DNA from: Xenopus tropicalis
Taxonomy: Eukaryota > Chordata > Amphibia > Anura > Pipidae
Direction: 5' to 3'
Length of the DNA: 64,000 bases
NCBI RefSeq assembly: GCF_000004195.4
Contig: NC_030678.2
Location: 65,467,378 to 65,531,377, forward strand
A model generated the notes under the pieces. That model did no database searches. It saw only the letters and a program-made list of their open reading frames with translations, and was not told where the DNA came from. Below are positions 20,553-33,160 of this stretch, one piece after another (positions within the stretch are counted from its first letter, which is position 1; each line of letters opens with the position of its first letter). The translations under genes were made by a program, and so were the position numbers.

Positions 20553-22520
20553 CATTCTTTGATGCTCAAAACCCAGATACTCACCCCCTACTACTCTGGG
20601 AAACATTCAAAGCTTACCTAAGAGGATCCCTAATTGCCCAGGTTACCAGTATTAAGCGTACCAGCACAGCCACTGAGCTTCAAATTAGCTCTCACGTTAC
20701 CCAAGCCGAAAGAGTCCAGACCCCCACTCCTCAAAACTATGAACAATTTAAATTACGAGAAAGAGAATTCAATAACTATTTACAGGTAAATGCCAGACAC
20801 AAGCTATTCTTTGCAAAACATACTTTCCTTTAACACGGAGACTGTACAGGAACCCTGCTTGGAAAGATAGCCAAAACAAATGATACACCCCCAGTGATCA
20901 TCCAGATTAAATACAAAGCAGGACTATTACTCATAAATCCCCAACAGATCAACACACACTTCCTACGGTACTATAAACAATTATATAGCACCAACTCCCA
21001 TTTTTCACAGGCAGAGACATAGACTTTCTTGTCAGAGATGCACATCCCCAGGTTTACCCCAGAGCATAGAACAACTCTCAACACCCCCATCATTTTGGAG
21101 GAAATTAAGATAGCCATCTCCCTACCACCAAACCATAAAACACCAGGCCTCGATGGACTCCCACCTGAGCTCTACAAACGCCACACAAACTACCTGGCTA
21201 TCAAGCTACTAGAGGTGTACAATGCAGCTAAAACCCAGGGTTCTCTCCCACCCTCTATGAAAGAGGCACTAATCATACTGATACCTAAACCAGGGAAAGA
21301 CTTGCTAGATTGCAAGTATACACCCCCTCATAACGTAGATAAGAGGTATAAATGACTCTACTACACTCCATTATGGGAAAATCATTCCCTAACTGAATGC
21401 TGTAAATTTCAAGACACTGTGCTCTGGAAGGAGAAGGGTATTTGGTGCTTGGGTTAAGTACTTGAACACAACACTATCAAGTCAAAACAAAACAACAATA
21501 CAAACTTCCTAACCATTTACTGTTTCGCTATCTGCAACTATGACACGCCCTGTCGACACAATAGCCCACAGGATACCCAACTCTTGAAATCCATCCCTAC
21601 ATCACCAACACCCAAGCTGGGTATGCCAAAGGCATGAAATCCAAATTATACAATATACTCCTAAAGCCCAACACAGTTACACACACTGATCGCTCCAAAA
21701 CAGTATGGCAAGAGAACACTGGACAGATTGACCAAGAGGAATGGGAGGAAGCCCTTAAGTCCCCCAAATACGCTTCCCCATATGCAAGGGAACAGATAAT
21801 CCAAACATATATTCTCCATAGAGCATACCTAACAACCTTAACTCTCTGACACGTTCGACAAAATACAGGCACTATATATGCCCCAGACGCCACTCCCACA
21901 TCCCCCACTTTTACCACCTAATATGGTCCTGCCTGGTCCTTATAGACTACTGGAAACAAATAACCCAATTTATACAAGACATGATGGGATCCCCAGTGCC
22001 ACTAGACCAAAAAGTATGCCTACTGGCCATTCTCGAACATCTCTATTTCAACTCATACAAAGAGAACAGCAATAGCTGAACTCCTTTACTTCCCTCGCAA
22101 ACACATAACAGGTAAATGGTTATCAACACAACCCCCAACCCTAAACGGTTGGAGGGCCCTTGTAAACCAAGCACTCCATTACAGAGAAATTACCTATAAA
22201 AATAGAGGATACTAAGATAAATATAGAAAAATATGGCGCCCATGGCTTGAAAACCCCCGCTCAGCAATACATTGAAGACCAAATGTATACAAAACTCCAC
22301 TCCAGATGAACCCAACTTCTCTGAACGACCACAATGTCTTGCATCACTAACTCGTGGTTAACCCTTTGATCTATTTATGAACTATGTATAGAACTATGTA
22401 CAAAAATAATCTTACTACAAGTCTTGCCAAACTTGAAAATATTACTGTAAAACTACTGCAACTCAGATATCAACCCTGTTGTTTTTATTTGTAAATTCGA
22501 TAAAGTGTTGATTAAAAAAA
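20553..22520 (+). pseudogene. Tx1/L1-type LINE, internally deleted
   Basis: Opens in frame with [19 protein letters not shown] and FKAYLRGSL, the linker between L1-type endonuclease and RT. RT domain start at 21029-21340: NHKTPGLDGLPPELYK and LIILIPKPGKD. The catalytic YADD region is missing (deletion near 21340-21560). The C-terminal region returns at 21634-22075 (EEWEEALKSPKYASP). It ends with a tttgattaaaaaaaaaa-type tail near 22510. The right half of a similar element is at 41380-43228. Confidence 0.82.
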
Positions 22521-22539
22521 AAATTACCAAGACAGACAG

Positions 22540-23285
22540 TAATTTCAGTCAGCCCAGACCCCCTTACTGTTGCAAACAGTAGGTTTCCTGAAGGCTGGAA
22601 ATGATTTCAGCATTGTAGAGTTCAGACCGTGTTCACAAAACGTTTGCATTGCTAAAGGTACACATGAGAATAGCACCCAAGCAGGATTAGCTACTATGCG
22701 ACTTAGATCATACCCCTAACAGTACGGAGGCCCTAGAAAATCATATTTTTTCTGAAAGTACACATTTTGACAAAACAAAAATGGGTATAAGTAATATGCC
22801 TAGGGGCCTACTAAACAGTTTGATGCCCAGTATGCATAAATTTACCAAACTATGTGGCATACAGAGGCACCCCAATGATATTAGTGCATTTGCAGATCTG
22901 ACACTCTGGCTGGTGTAGTTTTAGCATCATGTATTTGTATTTACCATAAGACCCCCTAAAAAGTACATATACCCTAGAGAACCATATATTTTCTGAAAGT
23001 AAACATTCTGATGAAACAAAAATAGATAAATACAGCTTTATTCTGCAAACTACAAAGCTATGCAAAACATTTTTTATGAAAAGTTTTTATCAAAGTTTGC
23101 ATTTTACCCCATTATGTACCCCACATTTTGTAACGTATCAACATAAAAACATTCTATATAAGAATGTCAGGGGTCTACTCAACACTTTACTGCCCAATAT
23201 GCATAGATTTACCAAACTATTGTGGTGTACAGATGCACCCAAATCGATATAGCAGACAACATTTCCATGGGCAAAGATAAGTAAC
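22540..23285 (-). repeat. Second satellite family, copy A
   Basis: Loose tandem units containing gtttgatgcccagtatgcat, aaatttaccaaactatgtgg and gaaagtacacattttgacaa. The reverse complement of these words occurs repeatedly at 29750-31190 (catacttggcatcaaactg). The two blocks are therefore inverted relative to each other around the intervening 6.5 kb. Confidence 0.7.
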
Positions 23286-23299
23286 AATGCGAAATGCAA

Positions 23300-23515
23300 T
23301 AAAATCACTAAACTCAGCAAATCGGCGAAGTTGCCTTGCGAGGCATTTTCGGCGATTTGCCGAAATTGCCTGCGCAGCGTGTGCCATCCCACCGGCGACT
23401 TACAATTTCGCCAGTGGGATGGTAGTTCGGGGAGATTAGTCGCCCGCGAACAGGGAGATTTGTCGCGGGTGACTAATCTTCCTGTGTGCCAGAGCCCTAA
23501 CACAAAGGCACCGAT
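23300..23515. repeat. MITE-like 'gattagtcgcc' repeat
   Basis: Contains cggggagattagtcgcccgc and agggagatttgtcgcgggtg with complementary stretches, and ends cctgtgtgccagagccctaa. It belongs to the same loose family as 2177-2596 and 24547-24801. No target duplication was identified. Confidence 0.45.
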
Positions 23516-23577
23516 TCCGATTAGAAAAAAGGAGCTTCTGTCTAAAAATTCGAATATAGGATTTTTTACTGTGAGCA

Positions 23578-23697
23578 AGTGAGGAAATACAGGGTTATGA
23601 GCAATAGCTCTTAGTACAAGTTGGTCCAGGGACTGGTCCAATTGGCATCTTGAAGTCAGGAAGGAATTTTCCCCCTCTGAATAAAATTAGAGAGGTT
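23578..23697 (+). mobile_element. CR1 LINE 3' end fragment
   Basis: Reads gaggaaatacagggttatg, tagtacaagttggtccaggg, gtcaggaaggaattttcccc. The same sequence appears in reverse complement inside the CR1 copy at 48340-49520, where it adjoins CR1 coding sequence. It is a 5'-truncated tail. Confidence 0.7.
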
Positions 23698-23873
23698 GAA
23701 TCTTCTTAATGCCGCAACCCTTTTATACAGCTCCTCATGTTGTGGTGACCCCCAACCATAAAATTATTCCTAAGACCATTGGAAATCTGTGTTTTCCGAT
23801 GGTCTTAGGCGACCCCTGTGAAAGGGTCGTTCGACCCCCAAAGGGGTACCGACCCACAGGTTGACAACCGCTG
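23698..23873. mobile_element. SPIN-like hAT MITE
   Basis: Carries the recognisable internal blocks of SPIN elements: taatgccgcaacccttt, tcctcatgttgtggtgaccc, ttttccgatggtcttaggcg, aaagggtcgttcgaccccca and an end close to caggttgacaaccgctg. The 8 bases after it, gtctagat, fit the hAT preference nTCTAGAn. The left end is eroded into CR1 sequence. SPIN is a hAT family reported from several vertebrates including Xenopus and attributed to horizontal transfer. Confidence 0.8.
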
Positions 23874-23939
23874 GTCTAGATCCAGAACGCAGAGAGGTAC
23901 AACTTTGTGAACTATGTGATAGACTGATTGATTGATCAC

Positions 23940-24990
23940 AGCTATCAACCCAAAATTTAAGATGGCATGCTACAACAGTTACAGCCACTCACCCAAGAAG
24001 ATGGTTTATACAAGGACAAGGACCTTTACCAATACACAGACATCAAAGCATTTTTTTCAACTACATACTTTCCTGGTGTGGAACATAGCCTTAGGACCAT
24101 CAAAGAGAATCGGAACATTATACAAACTTGTAAAACCCTGCCATTTCAGGACTACCAGGCACCAGGCTTAGGCTTTTGTGGAGGACACAATAATGGTCTG
24201 TCCTATTCTTCATTCAATCAACCCTCCATATGAAGGTAGAAGTGGCTATTTTCGTTGTCCAGACTATACCATCTGTTGCAGCCTTCTGACTAAATCCTCT
24301 TTTCCACATCCCCACAGCGGCAAATGTTATTATATATGTCACCACCTTACCAGTCTATAGGACTTTATTATATAATTTATTGTATGTCAATGTGGCCTAT
24401 AATTCATTGAAGTCTCATCACACGAGACTTGGCATCAAGACCTAGGGACTGACGAGCGGAGACAGCGCTGGCCCACCCTTGACCTAAGAGGTTAGTCCTG
24501 GCAATACATTACAGTCCATAACACAGACAATTCCTCTTAAGTCTAATGTCCCATGGAGAGATTCAGTCACCTGCGATAGATCTCTGCTAGCATGGGTGAC
24601 TAATCCAAAATGCCTTTACACCAGCAGCAATACGCATTGCTTTTGTTTGCCGAAGCTGCCTGTAGGAGGAAACTTCATGCGACTTCGGAGAACCAAACTG
24701 ATGCGTATGCCTTTCCACCAGTGATTCATTTTGTGGAAAGATTGGTCGCCTACGGTAGTAGAGATCTATCCTGGGCGAATATATCTCTCCATGGGACATC
24801 ATCCTAAAAGAACATTCCTTATCTACCCTGAGATGTGCTGCTTACCCTTACCCAGAGGGAAAAACAGAGCACAACATATTTTACAAATGGAGTGCAGATG
24901 GACTTAAGCACTGCATACTTTAGCTCCATATGGACTAAATGAAATGAAGAGCTATCGCTGCTTTCTATAGGATATTATTAGCTTTGCACA
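23940..24990 (+). pseudogene. Penelope-like element C-terminal remnant
   Basis: Frame at 23967-24233 encodes a region upstream of the endonuclease (PFQDYQAPGLGFCGG, SSFNQPS). Near 24360 a degenerate FIVCQCGL marks the GIY-YIG start. After a MITE at 24547-24801, 24890-24960 encodes LAPYGLNEMKSY, the Penelope C-terminal signature also seen at 9540-9611 and 35890-35930. Stops and frameshifts throughout. Confidence 0.75.
24547..24801. mobile_element. MITE inside Penelope remnant
   Basis: Ends atgtcccatggagagat and its complement atctctccatgggacat enclose about 255 bp. Inner sequence is also inverted (cagcagcaatacgcattgc; gatgcgtatgcctttccacc). Its loss would join the two Penelope coding pieces on either side. 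A half copy is at 38140-38325. Confidence 0.65.
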
Positions 24991-25129
24991 CTAACGTGTT
25001 ATATACAGTATCATGATATCTGTTTGTCTAATTTATATATACTTGTCTTATTACAATAACTGATGTAATATATTTTTACTTTAGAGTGAATACTCTTCGG
25101 TCTTTGGCTTACTAGACAGCAATTTTATT

Positions 25130-26448
25130 TATATCTGCATACAAACATACTTTCGCTACTTTTGTTCTTCTTTTCCCTTCCTTTTCACTCTGCTCTTCTT
25201 TTAGGCTTGTGCTTCTCTTTTTAATTTTGTGTTTCTCTTTTACCTTCCCACATGACCCCGCTAGCCTCCTTGACCTCCATCGTCTCTGATATTAAGTTGT
25301 TGGGATGATGTGCAACTACACCTCCCTGCCTAAGTACCCTGTATATATCTTTTCTCCACAGCACACTATGTTGACAACCAAATTGACAGAAAGACATAAT
25401 ATCCCCATGTATGTAACTGGGGTCTCAAACTCTGCCTATGTTCTACTAAATTTTTGCTCATGTCAAATACTCCCATATTTTGCCAGGACTATGCTGTTTA
25501 ACGCTGGCCATGCTCTATAAGTGTGGCTATGAACAACCTTTATTTCAGCGGATCATGTGCCAAGTCAAATGTAACCCTTACACAAGAAGAAATATACTGC
25601 GCTTTAAAGTGATTCTGTCATGAAAAAAACTACTTTTTAAAATATTAATCTACATAAAAAGTTAGCTATAGGTCATGTTAATCATTTTTCATGGATAGGT
25701 TTGCTTTTGTAAGTAATTGTTACTTGAAGTTCCTAAACCTGACTGTTTTGCCAACCTGACTGTCCCTTCTCCACCTGTCAGTTATAGCTCCTAATGCTAA
25801 CGGATGGGTAATGTAAAAGCTTTGGACAAATTGTTACTTGAAGTTCCTAAACCTGACTGTTTTGCCAACCTGACTGTACCTTCTCCACCTGTCAGTTATA
25901 GCTCCTAATGCTAACGGATGGGTAATGTAAAAGCTTTGGACAAATATTTTTAAGGCAAAATTATAAATAGCACGTAAAGACAGTATTATGGTAGATGTAA
26001 AAAGGTTTCACTTCTGGTGTCAGTATCTCTTTACGTACTCCCACTGTTGCTGAAGGGAATAAGTGAAACACAGGGTTTCCATGACAGTTGCACTGTTACA
26101 CGGTGTTATAGATGGTGCCGTTCTCTGTCTCTGGGACTGTTTTTATTGATCCGTGCATGGTGGTCATATGCTTCTACTCTTTACTTATGTTTCCTATGTG
26201 TTCTGCATTCCTTACTACTATAGGGACATTGGCCATTGGTTTACATTTCAGATATCTTAATACTTTACTTTTTTAATACACTTTACATACGATTACACTG
26301 TTACTCCGTAACACTCTTTTGCCTATCATTTTAACTATACTAAGCTTTGTGACATAATTCAAGGGGTGGATTTTGGCACCATTTTTCACTTTCTGCTGGC
26401 TACTTAAAATAGGGAAATGTTGGAAAATAGGGGTTGTTTGTGATGTCT
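25130..26448 (+). repeat. Dispersed repeat, + copy (possible Penelope tail)
   Basis: Follows a Penelope C-terminus and matches 11165-12010 in reverse complement; its right half also matches 30030-30680 directly. Contains a 114-bp tandem duplication (25721-25834 and 25835 onward; shared word tacttgaagttcctaaacct) that the 30 kb copy lacks. A frame of 68 codons at 26017-26223 is identical in the 30 kb copy but has no recognisable motif and is not called a gene. Confidence 0.7.
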
Positions 26449-27752
26449 TCTCTGTGTATGAACGAATCGTTGATGCCAATAAAGATTTGCACTTGAACTA
26501 AGTCTCATGAGTGCTCGTTTACTGTTGCTATTATTATATATGGTAGCACCTGGGGCCTTCATTTTTGTTTTTGTGGTGTTTGCTGCCATTACAAACATTA
26601 TATATATGGACATATATGTATGAGCTGTTTAGATTTTGCTGGATTTGTATTCATTTTCAAAAGAAACTACTGACAAGTGTTTTACATGGTCTTTGTTTGC
26701 AAAGCTGCTGCAGCTGCTCTTGGTATCATGGGTAAGATCTCCCTGCAAACATCCAGCAATCCCTGTATGTACCCAACATACCAATAAATAGAGCACACAT
26801 TTTTACACATACCATAATCTCTGTAACATCCATAATATTAATTCATAATCATATATATCACGCTTTAAAAAGGAAATGCTGACTTAACTAATATAAACAG
26901 TGTTCAGGAACCTGAACAAGTTAGAAAGTGTGACAGTTGACAGCTATCAGATCCAGTAGTGACATTCAAATACCAGGGGTATCCTGTAAGAGGATGCTTT
27001 ACAAATTATATTAAAAAGTGACAGACGTATCACATATAATATATTTATGATTAATCTGATCGCTCAAGTTAAAACACCACCTGACTATTCCTGAGCAACT
27101 CACCTTCAATTCAGTATTTCAGTGCGAAAACTCTTACTTCAGTGCGGAAGAGATGATTTACTTGGCCACTCCCAGGGGCTGGACAATAGAATGGTCCAAA
27201 CAACAGAACCAGTGTTATCTGAGGGGCTGATGTTTAGAAACATAATATTCGAATGGAAAGAAGAGCTGAGAAGAGCAATTGTTTTGAATTAGCTATGAGG
27301 TAACATCATTTTCATGTACAGTGATGCATGGTTAATCTCTTCTTGCCGTTTAGCAACCAGTATTGCTCACTAATAATTCAAGTGTGTCCCACTCTCTCCC
27401 CCCTATAAAATTTCTGTATGGCTCTGAAATGTTTATCTTAACTCAGTTAACACTTTTGCAGTCTCCTCTTACAGATCCTGCTTGTCCCATTCATTCACCT
27501 TCCTATAAAGTTATTTAATCGAGCTCCTCATACTTTTTCCTGACAAGTCATAGTTTCCCCATTCATCCTCCTCCCTGTGACGTCATCCTTTGTCCCTCCT
27601 CAATGCAACGTCATCCCTAGTCCCACCCTAGTGTTGTCATGTTTCTGCTTTTCTCCATCATTCTTATGGGCAGCAAAATTATTGTTCCGTCGGTCCTGTT
27701 TTCTCATCCCACAGACCTCCCCATTGCGACGTCATCCCTGAGCCTTTCTTAC
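26449..27752. other. Intergenic, no gene seen
   Basis: AT-rich sequence without recognised coding motifs. At 27579-27745 a short degenerate repeat, gacgtcatcctttgtcc and relatives, occurs three times; the first copy includes a perfect TGACGTCA (27578-27585), the CRE palindrome. It lies just left of a T2 element. Confidence 0.5.
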
Positions 27753-28920
27753 TTAAAGGGGTTGTTCACCTTTTGTCACTTCTTCCCATAAAACAATAGA
27801 TTATGTTCCCTTTAGCATGCTAAACTAGTTTTTACATCAGTTATGTCTTTATTTAGCTGAATGTGCCAGTTAAAACTCACTATAATTCTCTGTGAGACAC
27901 CTGAGAACGTTTAAGAGGGGGAGGAGTGTTCATCCTATATGCAAAGCAGGTCACATGAGAGTGTCCTGACGTCAAGGTTTTTCCCTTACTATGCCCTTAT
28001 TGGCTATCACAAGAAAACTTTTCATTGGCTGTACTCTTGTAGCTTCAGTTTTTTTTTTTTTTTTAATAAACTTTATTCCAACTGTATCTTGTTCATTTTA
28101 GCATTTCTTTGCATGAATAAAGAACTGTAGCTTTGATTTTCTCCCTAAAAGCTAAAGACATGGTTATTAAGAGTGAAATTATCCTTCTTGTCCCTATTGT
28201 GTATAACAGAAAACTACCCTGCACTACTAGTTTAGATGTGTTCCTCCTCCCTTCCACAGCATTTCTGGCAGAAAATATTAACATGCCTAGATGATTCTGT
28301 ATTCCACAGTTTGAATGAAAGCTTGCTCCCCTCTCCTTCCCCAGAGCTGTCAACCCTAGGAATTCGTTTTGTGCATGCACACGCTGGTGGAAGTGAGGTC
28401 ATGCGCATGTGCAATGCACCAAATGCCGTCACTAGGGTTAACTAACCGTGCATAGTGCACAATCGGGGGACTTCAAATCGTGTTGTGACGGTCCCGAAAT
28501 TTGCAGGAGAGTTGACACCTCTGCCTTCAATTAGCATTTGTGGCAAAAGATCATTCTGTATACAATCGTTTAAATCTCTTAGTGTACGCATGCTTTCACT
28601 TGCCCCCCGCCTCCCTCCCTCGGAGCTGTCAACCCCCTTTTTTTTGGGCGTTACCTCTCCCATCACCTAGTACGTCAAATGTGGCAAGCAGTAAGTAATC
28701 AGTGACTGCATCCGAAGCATTTGTACATGCACAGATAGCGTTTTTGGACCTTCTGACGCGTGTATCTTGACTTCCTGATGCATGTGTATGCACATAATGT
28801 TACTTACAGGTTTTCTAAAAAATGTAGAGATTTTTTAAAAGATATATATTACACATTTGCTTAAAATGCCCTAATCTGCTTTGATAACTGCATTTATGTG
28901 AAGGCGAACAACCACTTTAA
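27753..28920. mobile_element. T2-family MITE
   Basis: TTAA at 27753-27756 and 28917-28920. Ends are TTAAAGGGGTTGTTCACC and, at the right, the complement of TTAAAGTGGTTGTTCGCC. This is a different T2 subfamily from the TTAAAGGAGAAGG type. About 1.17 kb long, with an internal T-run near 28055 and two copies of ggagctgtcaaccc. Frames inside show no transposase motif. Confidence 0.85.
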
Positions 28921-29745
28921 CTATTCAAATATGCACTCTGGTTCATAAGCCCTTCTTTATTATCTGTCAGCATTTTGCACACACTTTGTAGTTTCAGTCA
29001 GGCAGTGCACTAGGCAACCCGTCGGGATTGGCCTGTGCCCACACAAACACACACACACAAGCACCCACAAAGGGGGCGGGGTTTCCAGGGCTTTTGGAGG
29101 GGTGTGATGCAGTGGGGGAAAGGGCCCGGAACTAAGGGGGTAGGTGAAAGAGGATGCAACTGCCTGGTACCCCCCCCCCCCCCTACCCCTAGTTCACCAA
29201 TTATAAAAAGTTACATGCACTAGCTCCAGGGAAATGTGTGGTGTTGTAGTAGGTATATGCTACATTCTTTTACCAGTTTAGGAAAAGCTGGATAACGGGT
29301 CTCTGGAGTGAATGGAGGGATAATAAGGTGGGCCGTCCTGAAATTGCTACTGATCAGCAGGGTAGCTGCTTGATTAGCCCACAGCTTTGCAGGGAAGATC
29401 TGATCCCTTGAAAATGGGGCTTTAGCTGAGAGTCTCTCTCTCTCTTGTGTACACACAAGTATACACAAACAGACACACATATACTTTTTTTTGCTTTTTT
29501 TTAGATCCCTGTTTTATCATTTTGTGTTTTGTTTTTCCCCTAAAAACTATTTATTTCACAGTGTGACCATTGGATCGGTTATTCTGACCACTAACCATGC
29601 TGTAAAATAATAAATTTTGTTATTTCATTGATTTGTCTAATTGTATTTAATTTTGTGCTTTTATTGTAGTTTTACACTTGCATTGTAGTTTGTTGCATTT
29701 CTTTTCTTTGCGGTTTGATAGTTTGGTGTAAAAAGATGTCCTTAC
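28921..29745. other. Intergenic, no gene seen
   Basis: Contains an acacac stretch (29041-29060), a run of C near 29169-29183 and pyrimidine-rich sequence. A few short frames (for example 29220-29480 minus) have no recognisable domain. Confidence 0.5.
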
Positions 29746-29749
29746 CTAT

Positions 29750-31190
29750 GTTTGATTTGTCAGAATATATACTTTCCAAAAATATATGGTTTTCTGGGGG
29801 TCTCTGTACAGTTAGGGGGTCTTACGGCACATAATATGCAGTGGTGGCTTTGTTTGCAGAAGCTGAGTTGGCAGGTGAAAAAATTCATATGCACTACTTT
29901 TATTTGGAGTGAGTACATTACCACATACTTAGATAAATCTATGCATATTGGCCATCAAACTGTTCAGTAGACCTCTGGCGTTGATGTTTAGGGTGATTTA
30001 CCATTGTATGTAAAAAATTGTGTGAGATAATTTTTCATGGATAGGTTTGCTTTTGTAAGTAATTGTTACTTGAAGTTCCTAAAACTGACTGTTTTGCCAA
30101 CCTGACTGTTCCTTCTCCACCTGTCAGTTATAGCTCCTAATGCTAACGGATGGGTAATGTAAAAGCTTTGGACAAATATTTTTAAGGCAAAATTATAAAT
30201 AGCACGTAAAGACAGTATTATGGTAGATGTAAAAAGGTTTCACTTCTGGTGTCAGTATCTCTTTACGTACTCCCACTGTTGCTGAAGGGAATAAGTGAAA
30301 CACAGGGTTTCCATGACAGTTGCACTGTTACACGGTGTTATAGATGGTGCCGTTCTCTGTCTCTGGGACTGTTTTTATTGATCCGTGCATGGTGGTCATA
30401 TGCTTCTACTCTTTACTTATGTTTCCTATGTGTTCTGCATTCCTTACTACTATAGGGACATTGGCCATTGGTTTACATTTCAGATATCTTAATACTTTAC
30501 TTTTTTAATACACTTTACATACGATTACACTGTTACTCCGTAACACTCTTTTGCCTATCATTTTAACTATACTAAGCTTTGTGACATAATTCAAGGGGTG
30601 GATTTTGGCACCATTTTTCACTTTCTGCTGGCTACTTAAAATAGGGAAATGTTGGAAAATAGGGGTTGTTTGTGATGTCTGAGTTGGCACACTATAAAAT
30701 TCACCTGCATTACTTTAGTTTGGTGTCCGTACATACCCCATATGTTGGTACATCTATGCATACTTGGCATCAAACTGTTCCTTAGACCTCTGGTGTTTAC
30801 ATTTAGGGTGATTTATCATTGTATGTAAATAATTTTGTGAGATAAATGCTGCAAATTGCAATGTTTCTAGGTGATTTTCAGAAATGACATAAAAGACGCT
30901 AAATTTAGGAAAGCTTTAGGAAAGCTTGGCAGATTGGTACTTTTTTTCCAAAAATATATGGTATTTAGGGATCACCCTAAATTTTTGCCTCTTTTACCAC
31001 ACACAAAACTGCTTGTGTGTTTTTTTTCAATTAGGTGAATGTAAGCCATGAAATTAATGTGCACAAGGTGTATTTTGGGGTCTGTAAGAGCCATGTACTT
31101 TGATAAGCCTATGTATATTGGACATTGAACTGTTCGGACCCCTGGTGTTCATATTTAGGGTTGTTTATATGGTTTGTATATGCAAGAGAA
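29750..31190 (+). repeat. Second satellite family, copy B
   Basis: Repeating words: tttccaaaaatatatggt, gcatattggccatcaaactg, gttcagtagacctctgg, atttagggtgattta, aattttgtgagataa. Units of roughly 250-300 bp, inverted relative to 22540-23285. The near-identical 651-bp duplicate (30030-30680) interrupts the block after 'gtgagata'. Confidence 0.7.
30030..30680 (+). repeat. Recent duplicate of 25684-26448
   Basis: From atttttcatggataggtttg to gttgtttgtgatgtct this segment is almost identical to 25684-26448, apart from the extra 114-bp tandem unit in the other copy and a few substitutions. Flanking sequences differ at both ends. Such identity contrasts with the divergence of the older copy at 11165-12010 and implies a recent event. 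Confidence 0.9.
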
Positions 31191-32425
31191 TTTATTTGTA
31201 CTTTGCCTTAAACATAACCTTTATTAAAAATGCTCAATATAATTTTTTTTTAACTCATTAGAAATCACACCCAAAATTAAGTGAAAAATATAATAATAAT
31301 GAGAATAAAAGCAATTAATTTGATGCCAGTTAGCCTATTACCCGTTGATGGTTAATCTCTTTCACAATGCATTAGAGAGAAAACCCATAAGTAACAAATT
31401 ATTCAAGTAAATTCTTTTGCCACTGGTCAATCTAGGGGATTCAGTGATGGAAGGAAATCCAGTTCATTGGTGGAGGTACTATGTACAAAGAAATAGATAA
31501 AAAAGTACAGCCGAGGAAAAACCCCAGAATCAGTTAGGAAATAGTTGGGAGCGGTGGGACTAATATACTGTGCCGGTAACGTAATTGGGGGGGCACCTAC
31601 AGTACGTTATGCCCTGTTATTGACTCGTTCACGGAGTGCCTCAGCTTTCCACTGCTTGCTTTCATGCGTGAACTACTGATTACAAGGTCCATTCACACAG
31701 TATAAGAGAGCATTGTGAGTAATAACCTCTAACTCATCATACGTCTCATGCTGCGGTTCTACCTTTATACCATACACAACCGTTCAAGGCTGCATGTAAT
31801 TCCCTTGAGTGCTCCCCAACTCAATTCTCGTAGCTATCAGGAGCTGTGCTATATATAGTGGGTACCAACACAGAAGAAATTAGTATAGCGAGTCACTGAA
31901 TAGGTTAGTGTAGGGAGTCAGTACCCGCAGCTATCACAAGCCGCGCTATAGTGTCGGTGCTGACGCTGCAATCAAGATCGAGGTTGAGGCGACGTGTGGG
32001 TGGGTGGATGGATGGAGGGTGTGAGTTGGGCAGACCAGACGGCACTGGCAATTTAGCGTGATTTCTGACAGTCGTGAATGGGGAGTTTAAAGTGCGGGCT
32101 GCTTGTGGTGCAGCAGCCGTGTAGGCAACCTTGCTACATCCTCTGAGCGATCTTGAGTGCAGCGTCAAAATATTATTTTTCTTCATTTTTTAGATATTTA
32201 GTGGCCTATATCTTGTTAGAGAAATGTAATTACACAAAGATTCTAGCATATTTTGCAAGCTTAGGTTGTGCTGAAAAAAAACCCAATATATTATTTTCCC
32301 AGGTAAACAAAAATTACTCTCTTGGAAAGGCCCCCAAAGTGAAAGAGTGCAAAATGTTCGAAAACAGTCCGGCAGTAGAAGTTTCACTTTGTCCAAATCG
32401 GCTCTTTAAAGGGTTAAAGCATTCA
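31191..32425. other. Intergenic, no gene seen
   Basis: No coding motif recognised. The stretch 31550-32155 is less AT-rich than its surroundings and shows none of the repeat landmarks seen elsewhere. 32160-32425 contains tcgaaaacagtccggcag and a ggctctttaaagggttaaa end, probably repeat-derived. Confidence 0.4.
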
Positions 32426-32429
32426 AGTT

Positions 32430-33160
32430 GGCTGGGACAGAAACTTTCATCATGTACAAGGAAGCAAATAAAGCATGCAAAAAAGCTATCAGGCAAGCTA
32501 AAATAGAGATGGAAATGGGTATTGCAGCAAGGAGTAAAAATAATCCAAAATTATTTTTTAATTATGTGAATAGTAAAAAAAAATTAAGCAAGTATGGCTT
32601 ATTATCATGGGGGCAGTAAGTTGGTTGATAAGAACAGAAATTTTGAACTCTTATTTTTCATCTGTTGATACATCTGAGGAGCCAGCTAAAGAAGGATTCC
32701 CTTTTAAGATACCCAGTTCTAGTAATATAGCTACTGGTGCATGGGTCACTCGGGAGGAAATTCAAAAGAAACTTAACATGTAAAGGTAACAAAGGTCCAG
32801 GACCGGATGGTATTCATCCCAGGGTATTAAACGAGCTTAGCACTGTGATTGCCAAACCACTTCACTTAATTTTTCAGGATTCATTGAGGTCTGGCATGGT
32901 GCCAAGATACTGGCAAATTGCTAATGTGGTGCCGTTATTTAAAAAGGGGTCCCGTTCTCAGCCTGAAAATAGGCCTGTTAGTCTGACATCAGTAGTAGGA
33001 AAGCTTTTGGAAGGGTTAATAAGGGATATAGGGTACTTGAATACATTGCAGTTCACAATACTATAAGTTTGTGCCAGCATGGTTTTATGCGTAACAGGTC
33101 TTGCCAGACTAATTTAGCCTTTTATGAGGAGTGGAGCAGGAACCTTGATGCTGGTAAGCC
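32430..33160 (+). pseudogene. CR1 LINE RT, 5' part
   Basis: Encodes the CR1 linker (CKKAIRQAKIEMEMGIA, PKLFFNYVNSKKK) and then the RT start (GPGPDGIHPRVLNEL, ANVVPLFKKGS, PVSLTSVVGKLLE, QHGFMRNRSCQTNLAF). Frames are shifted near 32620-32770 and 33060. The RT is cut at about 33160 and resumes at 34804 after an LTR element. Confidence 0.88.

Noticed and set aside
26017..26223. 68-codon frame repeated identically at 30249-30455
   Set aside because: The identity comes from a recent DNA duplication; the older copy at 11165-12010 does not keep it and no motif is present.
27578..27585. Perfect CRE palindrome TGACGTCA
   Set aside because: Within a short degenerate repeat near a T2 element and far from any gene; not called a regulatory site.
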